Of a stretch of 15,913 nt of DNA, positions 1-6,047 are shown in pieces. The translations under genes and the position numbers were made by a program. The notes under the pieces were generated by a model. That model searched no databases. It was not told where the DNA came from and was given only the letters and a program-made list of their open reading frames with translations. The stretch is from an uncultured Porphyromonadaceae bacterium (lineage in GTDB: Bacteria; Bacteroidota; Bacteroidia; Bacteroidales; Muribaculaceae): NCBI GenBank assembly GCA_900548875.1, contig URMA01000070.1:1-15913 (forward strand), in the 5' to 3' direction. Each line of letters starts with the position of its first letter. Within the stretch, counting starts at the first letter, position 1.

Positions 1-364
1 AGAGCAGTTGGCGGTGATGGTAGAGGCGGTTGAGGACCACCGTGCTTCCTGCGGCCATGCACCCCGAAGCATCTACGGAAGAATTGTGGCGGAAGCCGAC
101 CGATTGATAGATACCGACGTGACCCTGCGTCGAACGGTGCAATACGGGCTGTCGCATTATCCGGAAAAGGACAGGGACGAGCAATATGCCCGCTTTGTCG
201 GCCATTTGCAGGAAAAATATGCCGAAGGCGGATATCTGAAACTTTGGATACCGGAGTCGGAAAATGCCAGCCGTCTTGCCGAACTGCGGAAAATCATTGC
301 CGACAAGGAGGCTTTGCGAAAAGTGTTCGACCGGATTTACGCCGAAGAAACGGCATCGCTATAA
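1..364 (+). CDS. HD-type metal-dependent phosphohydrolase, C-terminal part (5' end outside window)
   Basis: The frame is open from the left edge with no convincing start: the first possible initiator is a TTG at 8, with in-frame codons before it, so this is the 3' end of a longer gene. The 119 or so visible residues include an AVEDHRAS segment, then PRSIYGRIVAEADR, then TVQYGLSHYP and a YLKLWIP segment. The histidine followed by a downstream ADR matches the second half of HD-domain hydrolases, where these residues help hold the metal. This resembles an uncharacterised HD-domain family common in Bacteroidales; the identification is from memory of the family. The substrate is unknown, with nucleotides or other phosphoesters plausible. 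The N-terminal half, which should hold the HD doublet, is not visible. Its TAA directly abuts the stop of the convergent oxyR gene, leaving no intergenic terminator. Confidence 0.7.
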   Translation, partial: EQLAVMVEAVEDHRASCGHAPRSIYGRIVAEADRLIDTDVTLRRTVQYGLSHYPEKDRDEQYARFVGHLQEKYAEGGYLKLWIPESENASRLAELRKIIADKEALRKVFDRIYAEETASL

Positions 365-1285
365 TTTGATGGCAAACTTTTTGAGCCGTGGGTCTATAAG
401 GCTGTCGGGGACGATGGTACGGATGCTGTCGGCAAGCAGGTTAAGCATGCGCTCGCGGATATAGTCGTTGCGGACTACGAGCGACACCTCGCGTACGGGT
501 TCCGGCTGGAGGAAGTTGCGCACACGCTTCGTTTGCTCATCAGAGAGCAGCGAGGTGTGGAGTTCGGGAATGATGGTGTATCCTCCGTTTTCGTCAACAA
601 TCTTGACCAGCGTGTCGATGCTGCCGGCTTCGTAGATGCTGGAATAGCGCGATTTCCGATGGCAGAAATTGAGCACCTGGTTGCGCAGGCAGTGGCCTTC
701 GGCAAGAATCCACAGACGGTCGCCCGGCATTTCCGTTCCGTCGATTTCCTGTTGGGCAAACAAGGGTTCGTCCGGGGAAATGTAGGCCTTGAACTTTTCA
801 TAATAGAGCGGAATTTCAAGCAAATTCGGATTGTTGAGCGGTGTGGAAAGCAAGGCTACGTCGATTTCCGCACGTTCGAGCTTTTCAACCAGTACGGAAG
901 TGCGGGCTTCCAGCAGGCGCAGTTGTATCTGCTTGTGCCGGCTATGGATATGCTTGATGAGTTTGGGAATGATATAGGGGGCGATGGTAGGAATTACACC
1001 AAGTCGGAGTTCGCCTGCTTCCTGCTGGCGCTCGGTCAGCACCATTTCCTTCATTTGTGCCGCATTGAAAAGCACTACCTGCGCCTGACGGATGATGTTT
1101 TCACCCTGTGCCGTGGGGCGGACAGGATGGCTGTTGCGGTCAAAAATCTGAGTGTCGAGTTCCGTTTCCAGTTTCTGAATCATTGAACTCAATGTGCTTT
1201 GTGTCACTCCGCAGGCTTCTGCCGCGCGTACGAAATGGCGGTACTTGTCGACAGCCACGATATATTCCAGTTGTTGCAGTGTCAT
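359..1285 (-). CDS. oxyR: OxyR-type LysR-family peroxide-sensing transcriptional regulator
   Basis: A 308-residue LysR-type regulator, the usual family length. Residues 1-60 form the winged helix-turn-helix (MTLQQLEYIVAVDKYRHF, then TQSTLSSMIQKLE and the FDR-x-x-HPVRPT wing). Residues about 90-300 are the substrate-binding-like regulatory domain. The segment ILAEGHCLRNQVLNFC places cysteines at 199 and 208, the same numbering as the redox pair that forms the peroxide-sensing disulfide in E. coli OxyR, so this is very probably a true OxyR and not a generic LysR protein. In the family, oxidised OxyR activates peroxide-defence genes. It starts with ATG 12 nt downstream of the hydrolase stop on the same strand, so the two are likely cotranscribed. 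The peroxiredoxin gene beyond the hydrolase, in the divergent direction, is a natural target. Its 3' end overlaps the HD gene by 6 nt. Confidence 0.92.
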   Translation of the reverse strand: MTLQQLEYIVAVDKYRHFVRAAEACGVTQSTLSSMIQKLETELDTQIFDRNSHPVRPTAQGENIIRQAQVVLFNAAQMKEMVLTERQQEAGELRLGVIPTIAPYIIPKLIKHIHSRHKQIQLRLLEARTSVLVEKLERAEIDVALLSTPLNNPNLLEIPLYYEKFKAYISPDEPLFAQQEIDGTEMPGDRLWILAEGHCLRNQVLNFCHRKSRYSSIYEAGSIDTLVKIVDENGGYTIIPELHTSLLSDEQTKRVRNFLQPEPVREVSLVVRNDYIRERMLNLLADSIRTIVPDSLIDPRLKKFAIKL

Positions 1286-1297
1286 TGTTCGTTCGGT

Positions 1298-2122
1298 TTA
1301 CAGGTTAATAATGGTGCCGGTATGGAAAAAACGGATTTCCGGGCATTGTGTGAGGAGGCGTTTTGCCTTGTCGCTTGTGCAGTGGCCGGTGTAGAATACG
1401 GTTTCGGGAGCCACCTGTTGCTTGTCTGTGAGAAATTGCCGTACTTCCCTTTCTGTTTCATCGCTGTCTACGAAATGCAGTCCGCCGACAAAGGCTTTCA
1501 CTTTTCCGATTCCCGTGAAGCGGCGGCAGGCTTCGATGATGTTCATTGCCCCGTGATGGGAGCAGGAGGAAACAATGGCCAGTCCGTTGTCGAGCAGGAA
1601 ACAAAGCGCATATTCGTGGTTGAAACCGTCGGCTGTTTCTCTGCCGTTTTCCGTCGCTGTCAGAAACCGGTTTCCGTAGGGCTGTGCATACGGGTGGGCT
1701 TCGGTCAGAACGGCGGCAATGTCTTTGCTGATGTATTGGCTGCCGTCGAGATAACGGAAGCGGTTGTCGAATTCCTTTTCAAGTTGTGGGGCCGTGCTGA
1801 TGTCTCTTTTTTCGGCGTGGCGCAGCGAGTAGAACCGGTGTCCGAACACGTGGCGCGACAGCCATACCTCACCCCTTCCCTTTCTGAGATACGTTTCCAG
1901 TCCGCCGCTGTGGTCGCGGTGTCCGTGCGACACGAATGCCCAAGCGGCCGACAGCAGATCAATGCCCATTTCCTTTGCATTCTCGAAAAAGGCGGAACTG
2001 ACTCCCATGTCGCATAAAATTCGCGTGTCTCCCTGTTCGATGAAAAAAGAAAGCCCGTGTTCGGCTTTCAGCTCGGGACGCTCAGGACTGGCTGAATTGT
2101 CGATGAGAACGGAGATTTTCAT
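1298..2122 (-). CDS. Metallo-beta-lactamase-fold hydrolase, dihydropterin-beta-ribofuranosyl-aminobenzene-phosphate synthase-like (COG1237 type)
   Basis: A 274-residue soluble protein with no signal peptide. The metal-binding signature SHGHRDHSGG gives H66, H68, D70 and H71. D38 (CDMG), the CSHHG segment at 187-191, GGLH at 213-216 and TGHCTS at 245-250 complete the pattern of the COG1237 branch of the metallo-beta-lactamase fold. One archaeal member of that branch is linked to methanopterin synthesis. Bacterial members are mostly uncharacterised and often carry that name by transfer, so I do not infer the reaction. It is the first gene of an apparent two-gene unit with oxyR (12-nt gap) and is divergent from the peroxiredoxin. 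This suggests expression linked to redox state, but a role in peroxide defence is only inference. The ATG at 2122 fits the family N-terminus (MKISVLIDN). Confidence 0.85.
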   Translation of the reverse strand: MKISVLIDNSASPERPELKAEHGLSFFIEQGDTRILCDMGVSSAFFENAKEMGIDLLSAAWAFVSHGHRDHSGGLETYLRKGRGEVWLSRHVFGHRFYSLRHAEKRDISTAPQLEKEFDNRFRYLDGSQYISKDIAAVLTEAHPYAQPYGNRFLTATENGRETADGFNHEYALCFLLDNGLAIVSSCSHHGAMNIIEACRRFTGIGKVKAFVGGLHFVDSDETEREVRQFLTDKQQVAPETVFYTGHCTSDKAKRLLTQCPEIRFFHTGTIINL

Positions 2123-2144
2123 AATATTATTGATTTTATCGATA

Positions 2145-2152
2145 CAAATATA
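2145..2152 (-). promoter_or_regulatory. Candidate -7 element for the hydrolase-oxyR unit
   Basis: Read on the minus strand this is TATATTTG, a full match to the Bacteroidetes -7 consensus TAnnTTTG, 22 nt upstream of the hydrolase ATG. No TTTG-like -33 box sits at the expected distance (the minus strand reads TATA there). The promoter may therefore be weak or activator-dependent. Confidence 0.4.
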
Positions 2153-2186
2153 GAAAATATCTGTTTGATTAATATAAAAACGCCCT
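2150..2186. promoter_or_regulatory. Possible OxyR operator between divergent promoters (weak match)
   Basis: Read on the plus strand, four tetramers spaced by 7 nt are ATAG (2150), CTGT (2161), ATAT (2172) and CCCT (2183). The enterobacterial OxyR pattern is ATAG-N7-CTAT-N7-ATAG-N7-CTAT, so 12 of 16 core positions agree, with the left half better than the right. The site overlaps the -33 box of the peroxiredoxin promoter, where an activator could act. The region is AT-rich and Bacteroidales OxyR specificity may differ, so this is only a candidate. Confidence 0.25.
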
Positions 2187-2195
2187 CTATATTTG
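2164..2195 (+). promoter_or_regulatory. Bacteroidetes-type promoter of the peroxiredoxin gene
   Basis: TTTG at 2164-2167 and TATATTTG at 2188-2195 are separated by 20 nt. Both boxes match the consensus of the Bacteroidetes primary sigma factor exactly. A start site near 2202 would give a leader of roughly 35 nt before the ATG at 2238. That leader is A-rich and lacks a Shine-Dalgarno sequence. Confidence 0.75.
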
Positions 2196-2237
2196 CGTCA
2201 GAAACAAAAATAATAACAAAATAAAAACGATAAAATT

Positions 2238-2948
2238 ATGGAAGCTACAAAAGTTTATTCAATGCCGCGTATCGGTGATGCAGCACCGGAGTTTCAAGCT
2301 GTAACGACGCAGGGAACCATCAATTTCCCGTCTGACTACAAGGGTAAGTGGAAAATCCTTTTCAGCCATCCGGCCGATTTTACGCCTGTCTGTACGTCCG
2401 AGTTCATGACGTTCGGAAAAATGGCGGAAGAGTTTGAAGCGTTGAACTGCCAGCTCGTAGGTCTGTCGGTCGACGGTCTTCACAGCCACATTGCATGGCT
2501 CCGCACCATCAAGGAAAAGATTGACTGGAAAGGCTGGAAAAATGTAGAGATCAAGTTCCCGCTCGTGGTCGACATCACGATGGAAGTTGCCAACCTCTAC
2601 GGTATGATTCAGCCGGGCGAAAGCAACACGTCAGCCGTTCGTGCCGTGTTCTTCATTGACCCGCAGGACAAGATTCGCACCATCATGTACTACCCGCTTT
2701 CACTGGGCCGCAACTTCGACGAAATCAAGCGTGTGCTTGTTGGCTTGCAGACTAACGACAACTTTGGCGTAGCGCTTCCGGCCGACTGGCGTCCGGGCGA
2801 CGAAGTGATTGTTCCGCCGGCAGGTTCCTGTGGTGTGGCAAAGGACAGAATGGAAGGCGTAGAAAGCGGACTCCACTGCTACGACTGGTTCTTCTGCACG
2901 AAGCAAATCAGCAAGGAAGAGGTGGAAAGCCGCCTCGGCAAGAAGTAA
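2238..2948 (+). CDS. Peroxiredoxin, Prx6/archaeal-type (AhpC/TSA family)
   Basis: A 236-residue thioredoxin-fold peroxidase that reduces hydrogen peroxide and organic hydroperoxides in the cytoplasm. The active-site segment HPADFTPVCTSEF places the peroxidatic cysteine at C52 with the conserved P and T. Residues about 170-225 form the extended C-terminal domain of the Prx6-like subfamily (LPADWRPGDEVIVPP, then HCYDWFFC). C214 and C220, six apart, correspond to the paired C-terminal cysteines of archaeal homologues, where one resolves the sulfenic acid; C198 is an additional cysteine. Length and architecture differ from the shorter classical AhpC, and no ahpF-like reductase is nearby, so the electron donor is unknown. 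It is divergent from the hydrolase-oxyR unit and probably OxyR-regulated (inference). The second Met at residue 9 (MPRIGD) is where many homologues begin; I kept the upstream ATG because it fits the promoter distance. Confidence 0.92.
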   Translation: MEATKVYSMPRIGDAAPEFQAVTTQGTINFPSDYKGKWKILFSHPADFTPVCTSEFMTFGKMAEEFEALNCQLVGLSVDGLHSHIAWLRTIKEKIDWKGWKNVEIKFPLVVDITMEVANLYGMIQPGESNTSAVRAVFFIDPQDKIRTIMYYPLSLGRNFDEIKRVLVGLQTNDNFGVALPADWRPGDEVIVPPAGSCGVAKDRMEGVESGLHCYDWFFCTKQISKEEVESRLGKK

Positions 2949-2974
2949 AGTCTGATAATTTAGTCATAATTAGA

Positions 2975-3023
2975 AAGAGAGGCTATGTCCCAATAGGGCG
3001 ACATGGCTTCTCTTGGTTTTTTT
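2975..3023 (+). terminator. Rho-independent terminator of the peroxiredoxin gene
   Basis: The left arm at 2975-2989 pairs with 3000-3014 over 15 positions, including two G-U pairs, with a 10-nt loop. A seven-T run follows at 3017-3023. It lies about 27 nt after the peroxiredoxin stop. Confidence 0.85.
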
Positions 3024-3025
3024 AT

Positions 3026-3090
3026 GGTTTACGGTTTACAGTTTACGGTTTACAGAGTTTGTGGTTTACAGTTTGTGGTTTACGGTTTAC
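3026..3090. repeat. GGTTTAC heptad repeat array
   Basis: The hexamer GTTTAC occurs seven times, starting at 3027, 3034, 3041, 3048, 3064, 3078 and 3085, with a degenerate GTTTGT copy at 3071. Most steps are exactly 7 bp; one 16-bp step is interrupted. The array lies between the peroxiredoxin and rubrerythrin terminators. No open reading frame of note uses it. Function unknown. Confidence 0.85.
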
Positions 3091-3099
3091 GCAAAGTCC

Positions 3100-3127
3100 C
3101 TAACCCCTAACCTCTAACCCCTAACCT
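3100..3127. repeat. CTAACCC/CTAACCT heptad array (telomere-like)
   Basis: Four exact 7-bp units start at 3100, 3107, 3114 and 3121 and alternate CTAACCC and CTAACCT, giving a perfect 14-bp period repeated twice. It lies 9 bp after the GGTTTAC array. The reverse complement of its unit, GGGTTAG or AGGTTAG, resembles GGTTTAC, so the two arrays are related sequences in opposite orientation. It resembles simple heptad tracts I recall from other Bacteroidetes intergenic regions. Confidence 0.85.
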
Positions 3128-3140
3128 GTTAAGAGGAGGC

Positions 3141-3176
3141 AGAAAAAGAAAAGGGACCATCGTCGTGGTCCCTTTT
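3141..3176 (-). terminator. Rho-independent terminator of the rubrerythrin gene
   Basis: A perfect 11-bp stem (3149-3159 with 3166-3176) has a 6-nt loop. On the minus strand it is followed by a T-rich tract over 3141-3152. It begins 16 nt after the rubrerythrin stop codon. Confidence 0.88.
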
Positions 3177-3191
3177 GTCGATAAAGTTGGA

Positions 3192-3734
3192 TTAATAGTT
3201 CTTTGCCTGGAGCTGGAAGTAAGCCTGCGGATGTGCACAAACCGGACATACTTGCGGCGCTTCTTTTCCGATGTGGATGTGGCCGCAGTTGAGGCAGTGC
3301 CAGATGCAGTCGCCGTCGCGCGAGAATACCACCTTGTCGTTGATGTTCTTCAGCAGTTTGCGATAGCGTTCTTCGTGTTCCTTTTCGATGGCGGCAACGC
3401 CTTCAAAAAGTTCGGCGATATGGTCGAAACCTTCTTCACGTGCTTCCTTTGCGAAGGTGGCATACATGTCCGTCCATTCGTAGTTTTCACCGGCGGCAGC
3501 GTCGGCCAGATTTGTCATTGTGTCGGGCACTGCACCGTTGTGGAGCAACTTGAACCAGATTTTTGCGTGTTCGCGTTCGTTTCCGGCCGTTTCTTCAAAA
3601 ATTCTGGCAATCTGCACATATCCGTCCTTCTTTGCTTTTGAAGCATAGTAGGTGTACTTGTTGGTTGCTTGCGATTCACCAGCGTAGGCAGCCATAAGGT
3701 TGGCTTCTGTTTTTGTTCCTTTCAGTTCTTTCAT
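3192..3734 (-). CDS. rbr: Rubrerythrin (diiron peroxidase with C-terminal rubredoxin domain)
   Basis: A 180-residue cytoplasmic non-haem iron protein that reduces hydrogen peroxide in anaerobes, taking electrons from rubredoxin or NADH-linked partners. Residues 1-135 are the four-helix diiron domain: E20 (AGES), E53 and H56 in NEREH, and a second E-x-x-H at E117/H120 (EKEH). Residues 140-180 are the rubredoxin-like domain with CLNC (C147, C150) and CPVC (C163, C166) ligating one iron. Length is normal. The frame extends upstream to a TTG at 3767, but the family begins MKELKGTKTEANL, so I chose the ATG at 3734. No good -33/-7 pair is visible just upstream. The phosphate transporter gene ends 74 nt before it on the same strand, so readthrough transcription is possible. 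With OxyR and peroxiredoxin nearby it adds to a peroxide-defence cluster. Confidence 0.95.
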   Translation of the reverse strand: MKELKGTKTEANLMAAYAGESQATNKYTYYASKAKKDGYVQIARIFEETAGNEREHAKIWFKLLHNGAVPDTMTNLADAAAGENYEWTDMYATFAKEAREEGFDHIAELFEGVAAIEKEHEERYRKLLKNINDKVVFSRDGDCIWHCLNCGHIHIGKEAPQVCPVCAHPQAYFQLQAKNY

Positions 3735-3808
3735 AGATTGAGCTAATTTAGGTTTTCTATTCAACAAACTCTGAAAAAGAAAGGTTCATCAAACAGCTTG
3801 AAATATAG

Positions 3809-5623
3809 CTATTTTTCTTTGTTCTCAAACTGGGCTTTCACGCCGTCGATGACATTGATGATATAGTCACCCAGCTTTTCGCTTTCGCCGATGATGTCCA
3901 TATAGTAGATGCCTTCTTCGTAAGGATAGAGCTTCTGGTTGATGTTTTCAACATTTTCGGCCCTGAGCGAGTTGCGGTAGTTGTTGATTTCCCGTTCCTT
4001 GTTGTAGGAGCGCATAAGGTCTTTTTCGTTGACGGTTTCGATGTCGCGGAGAATCAGAAGCATGTTTTCAAAGGCTTCGCTGACATATTTGAACATCGTG
4101 TCAATGTTCTTGTTCACCATTTCGTGGAACTTGATGTTCGCTTCATGCTGGCGTACCATTGTGCGTGACAGGTTGTAGCAGCTGTCGGCCGTACTTTCGA
4201 TTTCGCTGACAATGTTGAGCATGGCCGAGATGCGGAGTTTTCCTTCGTAGCTGAGTCGACCGTCCACTACGCGGTTCAGGTAGTTGGCAATTTCAATTTC
4301 CATGCGGTCGGCAATTTCTTCGTATTTGCCGATGCGGGAGTATATTTTATTGAAATCTTCGGAGTCTGGGTCCGTATGGGCAAGGGTTTTCACCATTCCG
4401 AACATGCGGTCGATACGCTCGGCGTAGACGATGATTTCGCGCTGTGCCTGTGTGATGTTGAGTTCCGAAGCGCTAAGCATGCGGCTGGTAATGTATTTGA
4501 GCTGGAAGTCGTCGTCTTCCTTGTGTTTCGGTTTGATAAGGAAGTTGGTGATTTTTACAAAGTATTTTGTAAACCATATCATGATGGCCACGTTCACCAG
4601 GTTGAAGGCTGTGTGGAAAATGGAAAGGCCGAAGGAAACGGAGAATTGCAGACTGGAGATTTTTGCAAGGATTGCCGGATCGCCTTTTCCGTTGATGGCA
4701 AGAGCATAGGCTCCCGGATTTGTCGTTTCCAGTTCGTTGAGGTAGCGGATAAGCGCATGGGGGTCATGCGAGCCGATGGAGTTGGTAATCCATGTGTTGA
4801 GTTCTACAAAAGGATAGAAGAGGATAAGAGCCCAGACGGTTCCGAAGCAGTTGAACATCAGGTGGCCGAGGGCGGCTTTCTTGGCTGCGGAATTAGCTCC
4901 GAGCGAGGCGATAATCGGAGTGATGGTCGTTCCGATATTGCTGCCCAGCACCATGGCGCAGGCAAGGTCGAACGAAATCCAGCCTTTGCTGCACATGATA
5001 AGAATGATGGCGAAGGCTGCCGACGACGATTGGATGATCATGGTAAGGATAAGTCCGGTGAACAGGAAAATCAGCACGGAACCGAATCCGAGGTTGGAAT
5101 ATCCCTGAAGGAAGCTGAACACTTCCGGGTTGGATTTCAAGTCGGGAACATTGGCGTTGATGAATTCCAGTCCCATGAACAGGAAGGCAAAACCCATAAG
5201 GAATTCACCCATCGACTTGTAGTGGCTCTTCTTTGAGAACATGAAGGGAATGGACAAGCCAATCAGAGGAAGGACAAAGGCCTCAACATTTACCTTGAAA
5301 CCGAATACCGTAATAATCCATGATGTGACGGTTGTTCCGACGTTCGCTCCCATGATGACAGCCATGGAGTCGGAGAGCGACATGAGTCCGGCATTGACAA
5401 AGCTCACCACCATGACCGTGGATGCTGAAGAAGACTGTATCAACGCTGTGATAAAGATACCTGTGAAGAGTCCGGCAAAACGGTTTTTGGTCATTGCCGA
5501 CAAAATGTTGCGCATGCGGTCGCCGGCTACCTTTTGGAGCCCTTCACTCATAATTTTCATTCCGTAGAGGAATAGTCCAACCGCTCCGATGAGCGTGAGA
5601 AAATCGAAAAAAGAATATTGCAT
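3809..5623 (-). CDS. Na+/phosphate cotransporter family protein with C-terminal PhoU-like domain
   Basis: A 604-residue inner-membrane protein of the NptA/YjbB type (Na/Pi cotransporter II repeats plus PhoU). Residues 1-360 hold about eight or nine hydrophobic segments and the inverted-repeat signatures of the family: QSSSA at 63-67 with GANVGTT at 92-98, and QSSSA at 198-202 with GSNIGTT at 227-233. These motifs form the sodium and phosphate site in characterised relatives. Residues about 385-600 are helical and hydrophilic and fit a PhoU-like cytoplasmic domain. Relatives move phosphate across the membrane, and bacterial YjbB has been linked to phosphate export; the direction here is unknown. 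The ATG at 5623 starts a clear first hydrophobic helix. It has its own candidate promoter upstream and precedes rubrerythrin on the same strand. Confidence 0.9.
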   Translation of the reverse strand: MQYSFFDFLTLIGAVGLFLYGMKIMSEGLQKVAGDRMRNILSAMTKNRFAGLFTGIFITALIQSSSASTVMVVSFVNAGLMSLSDSMAVIMGANVGTTVTSWIITVFGFKVNVEAFVLPLIGLSIPFMFSKKSHYKSMGEFLMGFAFLFMGLEFINANVPDLKSNPEVFSFLQGYSNLGFGSVLIFLFTGLILTMIIQSSSAAFAIILIMCSKGWISFDLACAMVLGSNIGTTITPIIASLGANSAAKKAALGHLMFNCFGTVWALILFYPFVELNTWITNSIGSHDPHALIRYLNELETTNPGAYALAINGKGDPAILAKISSLQFSVSFGLSIFHTAFNLVNVAIMIWFTKYFVKITNFLIKPKHKEDDDFQLKYITSRMLSASELNITQAQREIIVYAERIDRMFGMVKTLAHTDPDSEDFNKIYSRIGKYEEIADRMEIEIANYLNRVVDGRLSYEGKLRISAMLNIVSEIESTADSCYNLSRTMVRQHEANIKFHEMVNKNIDTMFKYVSEAFENMLLILRDIETVNEKDLMRSYNKEREINNYRNSLRAENVENINQKLYPYEEGIYYMDIIGESEKLGDYIINVIDGVKAQFENKEK

Positions 5624-5693
5624 GTGACTTATTGTTTCTTAGGTTGGAAGCTTCCCCAGCTTGCCAGTCCTATTGATTGTTACGATTTTGTTA

Positions 5694-5725
5694 CAAAGAT
5701 AAGGATTGGTAGGTAAAAAAAGAAA
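5694..5725 (-). promoter_or_regulatory. Candidate promoter of the phosphate cotransporter gene
   Basis: On the minus strand the -7 box TATCTTTG (5701-5694) matches TAnnTTTG fully. TTTC at 5725-5722, 20 nt upstream, differs from TTTG at one base. The leader to the ATG at 5623 would be about 65 nt. Confidence 0.5.
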
Positions 5726-5907
5726 TATATGGGTAAATAAAGCTTAATTTTCTGTTGGCTTTTGTTGTTGTCTGTTTTTGAGTGGCAAGATCATTGGCGG
5801 AGTTTTGTATAGGGTGAATTTTTAGGCCTTTTGTTTGCATGAATATTGCTTGATTTGAATAATCGTAAGTAAAATTGATTATTTTTGATAAAAAAGTAAT
5901 GAAACTT

Positions 5908-5938
5908 ATTGTTTTTTTATAAAAGATTGTTACTTTTG
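5908..5938 (+). promoter_or_regulatory. Candidate promoter of the T9SS cargo gene
   Basis: ATTG at 5908-5911 (one mismatch to TTTG) and TACTTTTG at 5931-5938 (full match) are 19 nt apart. The predicted start near 5945 gives a leader of about 100 nt before the ATG at 6048. Confidence 0.55.
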
Positions 5939-6047
5939 CAAGACAATTGGTTGAAGAATGAAAGCGGGAAGTTTGTATTGTCGGCTTTCTGATTACAGCC
6001 TGCACATTTGAGGATATTCAATATAAACTAATATAATGTGATTAATT

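Larger units (their letters stand above)
5624..6047. other. Divergent intergenic region (424 bp, AT-rich)
   Basis: This gap separates the divergent transporter and T9SS-cargo genes. It holds a candidate promoter at each side (described separately) and an AT-rich stretch at about 5700-5940 with many A and T runs. The roughly 100-nt leader of the cargo gene contains a modest 6-bp hairpin (GAAAGC near 5960 with GCTTTC near 5983-5990). I see no convincing gene or RNA in it. Confidence 0.6.

Noticed and set aside
1199..2017. 272-residue plus-strand frame over the hydrolase gene
   Set aside because: Antisense to a well-supported hydrolase with intact metal motif; composition not protein-like.
3026..3127. 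CRISPR-like array
   Set aside because: Repeats are 7 bp with no spacers of 30 bp or so; they are simple tandem heptads.
4376..5236. 286-residue plus-strand frame over the phosphate cotransporter gene
   Set aside because: Shadow of a gene with conserved QSSSA and GTT motifs.
5691..6005. 104-residue minus-strand frame in the AT-rich divergent gap
   Set aside because: Low-complexity S/T/K/I-rich product with no motif; it overlaps both candidate promoters.
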